Of a DNA stretch of 16,413 nt, positions 14,585 to 16,413 are shown in pieces. This stretch comes from CAWUJT01 sp963922715 (GTDB lineage: Bacteria; Pseudomonadota; Alphaproteobacteria; Rhodobacterales; Rhodobacteraceae): positions 1 to 16,413 of the forward strand of contig CAWUJT010000051.1 of NCBI GenBank assembly GCA_963922715.1, in the 5' to 3' direction. How positions within the stretch are numbered: position 1 is the first letter of the stretch; each line of letters starts with the position of its first letter. Made by a program: the position numbers and the translations under genes. A model generated the notes under the pieces. It saw nothing but the letters and a program-made list of their open reading frames with translations, had not been told where the DNA came from and did no database searches.

Positions 14585-14917
14585 TTAAAAAGAATGACGT
14601 CCAATAGACTGTTTTTGCCCATCTGGACCGTATGTCACCAATCTACGTGATTTGTTCTTCATACGATTAGCTTTGCGCATGCCCTCTGCAAGACCACGCT
14701 GCGCTGCAATGAGAAGCCGGACATTCCTGCGCGCGTTCTTTTGTATTCGGTCAAGCAAAACTGGATCAGTTTCGCAAATCAACTCCGCTTCCAATGAAGT
14801 CCAAATATCCGTCTTTTTTTCGCTCAGGTTGGGAAGCGCTTTTAGATTGCCCGTTCGCAAAGCCTCCATCTCTTCCTCAAGAAGCGCCGCGAAATCGTCA
14901 AGTTTCTGATGCGCCAT
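14585..14917 (-). CDS. FlgN-like flagellar chaperone candidate
   Basis: A 110-residue, helix-rich protein. The first half (DDFAALLEEEMEALRTGNLK at 6-25, then LPNLSEKKTDIWTSLEAEL) follows the FlgN pattern of a helix, a short gap and a lysine-rich second helix. The second half is a basic helix (IQKNARRNVRLLIAAQRGLA) leading to a basic tail with TYGPDGQKQS. FlgN-type proteins escort the hook-filament junction proteins FlgK and FlgL to the export gate. The ATG at 14917 has GGGGGG five bases upstream and gives the usual MAHQKLDDF start; a longer frame to 14947 is not needed. It overlaps the end of the rod-binding gene by 20 bp, so the two are an operon. The next gene on the strand is fliC, 225 bp on. 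Identity is by pattern and context. Confidence 0.7.
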   Translation of the reverse strand: MAHQKLDDFAALLEEEMEALRTGNLKALPNLSEKKTDIWTSLEAELICETDPVLLDRIQKNARRNVRLLIAAQRGLAEGMRKANRMKNKSRRLVTYGPDGQKQSIGRHSF

Positions 14918-15200
14918 CTTCGCCCCCCATACGCGCCACGATTGCATGATAAATGTGTTCTGAGAGACCTATGCCCCCAGCTTGCGTGATCTGTGAGGCA
15001 TGCGCCTCAATCAAAAAAGACTGCATATGGGCTGCGCCAGGACCACCACCGAAATCGCCGCTCTGATCGCCAAGCTTGGCATGAGCAAGCATCTGAGCCA
15101 GAAAGGTCGCTTCGAGATCCTGCGCCAGGGCCATAACATCAGGATATTTGGGTTCTGAGGGCATGACTGAGTTTGTGTTTACAACGTCCATTAATCTCAT
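14898..15200 (-). CDS. flagellar rod-binding protein, FlgJ N-terminal domain only
   Basis: A 100-residue protein equal to the N-terminal rod-binding/capping domain of FlgJ. Family marks are the helix LAQDLEATFLAQMLAHAKLG near 25-44, the Gly-rich FGGGPGAAHMQSFLIEAHA near 50-68, and the amphipathic end GGIGLSEHIYHAIVARM. It lacks the C-terminal muramidase domain of enterobacterial FlgJ, as is usual in alphaproteobacteria, where a separate lytic enzyme would open peptidoglycan for the rod. It starts at 15200 (MRLMDVV) or at the ATG at 15191; no clear ribosome site decides between them. It is the first gene of the minus-strand pair with the FlgN-like gene and diverges from the FliK-like frame with 100 bp between start codons. 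Confidence 0.82.
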   Translation of the reverse strand: MRLMDVVNTNSVMPSEPKYPDVMALAQDLEATFLAQMLAHAKLGDQSGDFGGGPGAAHMQSFLIEAHASQITQAGGIGLSEHIYHAIVARMGGEDGASET

Positions 15201-15300
15201 CTTTCAAAAAATTGTTCTTAAACTGTCACAGGTAAGTAAATATTTTCGTAAGACCTTTTTACCTAGCATACAGAGGCGAACAAAAATCACAGGCTGCAGA
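15201..15300. promoter_or_regulatory. divergent gap between rod-binding gene and fliK-like gene
   Basis: This 100-bp AT-rich gap must hold promoters for both directions. AGGTAA at 15230-15235 and TTACCT at 15259-15264 form 6-bp inverted arms 23 bases apart, which might be paired sites or chance. No match good enough to name a sigma factor was found on either strand. Confidence 0.3.
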
Positions 15301-16413
15301 ATGCAACTTATCCCTCTTTTACACGGCAAGATTGCTCCGGCAGAGAATGTGTCTCAACATCAAGAGCTTGACCAGATCGATATCGCCAAATCTTCACTCA
15401 ATGTGCCAAACTTTGAACAGCAGATCGATGAAACCAGTTTTTTTGAACAGATCTTTATCACCGCTGACCAAGCCCCCAGATCTATTGATCGAAAGACTGA
15501 TGAACAAAGTGCGCCCCTGCTTGAGAACAAGATAATTACAAAATCTAATGTTGGTTTTCTGGAGGACGGGCAAACTTTTGAAGCTACGGATTTACACAAG
15601 ACAGAGCCAACGAATATCTTTTCAGATAGACAAAACTTAGCAGATACTGCTTCAACAGAGGTGATAGCCTCTCCAATAAAGGATATGCTTGAAGTTCAGT
15701 CTGAAGGCGCTTTCACCCAGGTAATTTTCAGCGATACTGTCGCAGCATACAATTTCCAAGGTATCGATTCAGACCAGTCTCAAACATACCCTCACTTTAT
15801 AGACGCATCTACACTCAATCTTGTTGAGCCGAGAGCTGCTCAAACTGAGATATCGCACCACGCACCATGGGATACATTAGGATTTCATAGACACCACAAT
15901 GGATTGTTTGCTGAAAAAACGCAAAACCCCGAAATTTTGCGCACAGACACGAAAAACCATACTGCGAACAGGGGCAAAAGCCATGCAGAAAACGCCTCAA
16001 ATACAGTGTCAATCGTGCCCCGTCATGTTCATGAAACCAATGCCCTTCAGAAGGGTGCAGAAACGTTTCTGCCGCATTCACAACCCGGCAAAGCACAAAG
16101 TAACGCCCAACTGCAATCCGTTGAACCCGCGCTGAGTATAAATCAGATTACTCCACAACAAGAGACGCAACTTACCAAGAACAAAACACAAAACAGTTAT
16201 GCATCATCCGTTGCAGACTCTAACCTTGAGCCAAATAAGTGGTTTCGGCAACAGAACCCAGTTCTCACTCGAACTGTTCAGCTGCATGAACATACAATGG
16301 AAAACAGTCACGAAATCGCGTTAAAGAATACTCCAGCGGCTTCTGTCGAAACGGCAATCGCACAAAGCAATACCTACCCTGAAGATAAACTTGAAACACA
16401 TACGCGGAATGCC
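15301..16413 (+). CDS. fliK: probable flagellar hook-length control protein FliK, N-terminal part
   Basis: An open frame of 371 codons from the ATG at 15301 that is uninterrupted to the window edge, so the 3' end is missing. It starts MQLIPLLHGKIAPAENVSQH. The translated part is hydrophilic, low in complexity, rich in Gln, Asn, Thr, Ser, Glu and His, with no membrane segment, signal peptide or recognisable domain. That is typical of the disordered, poorly conserved N-terminal region of FliK, the secreted ruler that stops hook growth and switches export to filament proteins; the diagnostic C-terminal domain (Pfam Flg_hook type) would lie outside the window. The place next to a rod-binding gene supports this. 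Only a weak AGG precedes the ATG. An unrelated secreted or structural flagellar protein remains possible. Confidence 0.62.
   Translation, partial: MQLIPLLHGKIAPAENVSQHQELDQIDIAKSSLNVPNFEQQIDETSFFEQIFITADQAPRSIDRKTDEQSAPLLENKIITKSNVGFLEDGQTFEATDLHKTEPTNIFSDRQNLADTASTEVIASPIKDMLEVQSEGAFTQVIFSDTVAAYNFQGIDSDQSQTYPHFIDASTLNLVEPRAAQTEISHHAPWDTLGFHRHHNGLFAEKTQNPEILRTDTKNHTANRGKSHAENASNTVSIVPRHVHETNALQKGAETFLPHSQPGKAQSNAQLQSVEPALSINQITPQQETQLTKNKTQNSYASSVADSNLEPNKWFRQQNPVLTRTVQLHEHTMENSHEIALKNTPAASVETAIAQSNTYPEDKLETHTRNA

Overview
The window looks like a chromosomal segment of an alphaproteobacterium of the Rhodobacterales (Roseobacter group). The basis is family recognition: a petP/petR regulator pair, a purH / heparinase-like / rsmB cluster next to a DUF1674 (Sdh assembly factor) gene, and a flagellin gene followed by flaF, flbT and a DUF1217 gene. 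Base composition appears moderate, and the left and centre of the window read as housekeeping rather than accessory DNA. No tRNA, rRNA, transposase, phage gene or CRISPR array was seen.

Left part (1-4100). Three minus-strand genes come first: an aldo/keto reductase, a small membrane protein gene of a PH-domain-like family that is broken by an apparent one-base frameshift, and branched-chain amino acid aminotransferase ilvE. Divergent from ilvE is the overlapping pair petP (MarR family) and petR (OmpR-type response regulator). The ilvE/petP gap holds an almost perfect 19-bp palindrome that is a good operator candidate.

Centre (4100-11140). Convergent to petR is a minus-strand operon rsmB -> heparinase II/III-like protein -> purH. 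Divergent from rsmB, with start codons only 24 bp apart, is a short DUF1674 gene that appears to give a leaderless mRNA. Then, still on plus, come dacB (PBP4-type carboxypeptidase with a Tat-like signal) and trmL, which overlap by 8 bp.

Right part (11177-16413). This is a flagellar block on the minus strand: rod-binding (FlgJ N-domain) gene -> FlgN-like gene -> flagellin fliC -> terminator -> flaF -> flbT -> DUF1217 gene, the last three chained by ATGA overlaps. FlaF and FlbT are known post-transcriptional regulators of flagellin. The fliC mRNA leader has two stem-loops just before its ribosome binding site, so target and regulators may sit side by side. Divergent from the rod-binding gene is a long open frame running off the window, most likely the N-terminal part of FliK.

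No wholly new system is evident. The most interesting items are the frameshifted gene, the ilvE/petP palindrome, the symmetric leaderless promoter between rsmB and the DUF1674 gene, the flagellin leader structures, the duplicated module inside flagellin, and the heparinase-fold protein without a signal peptide in an rRNA-methylation/purine operon.
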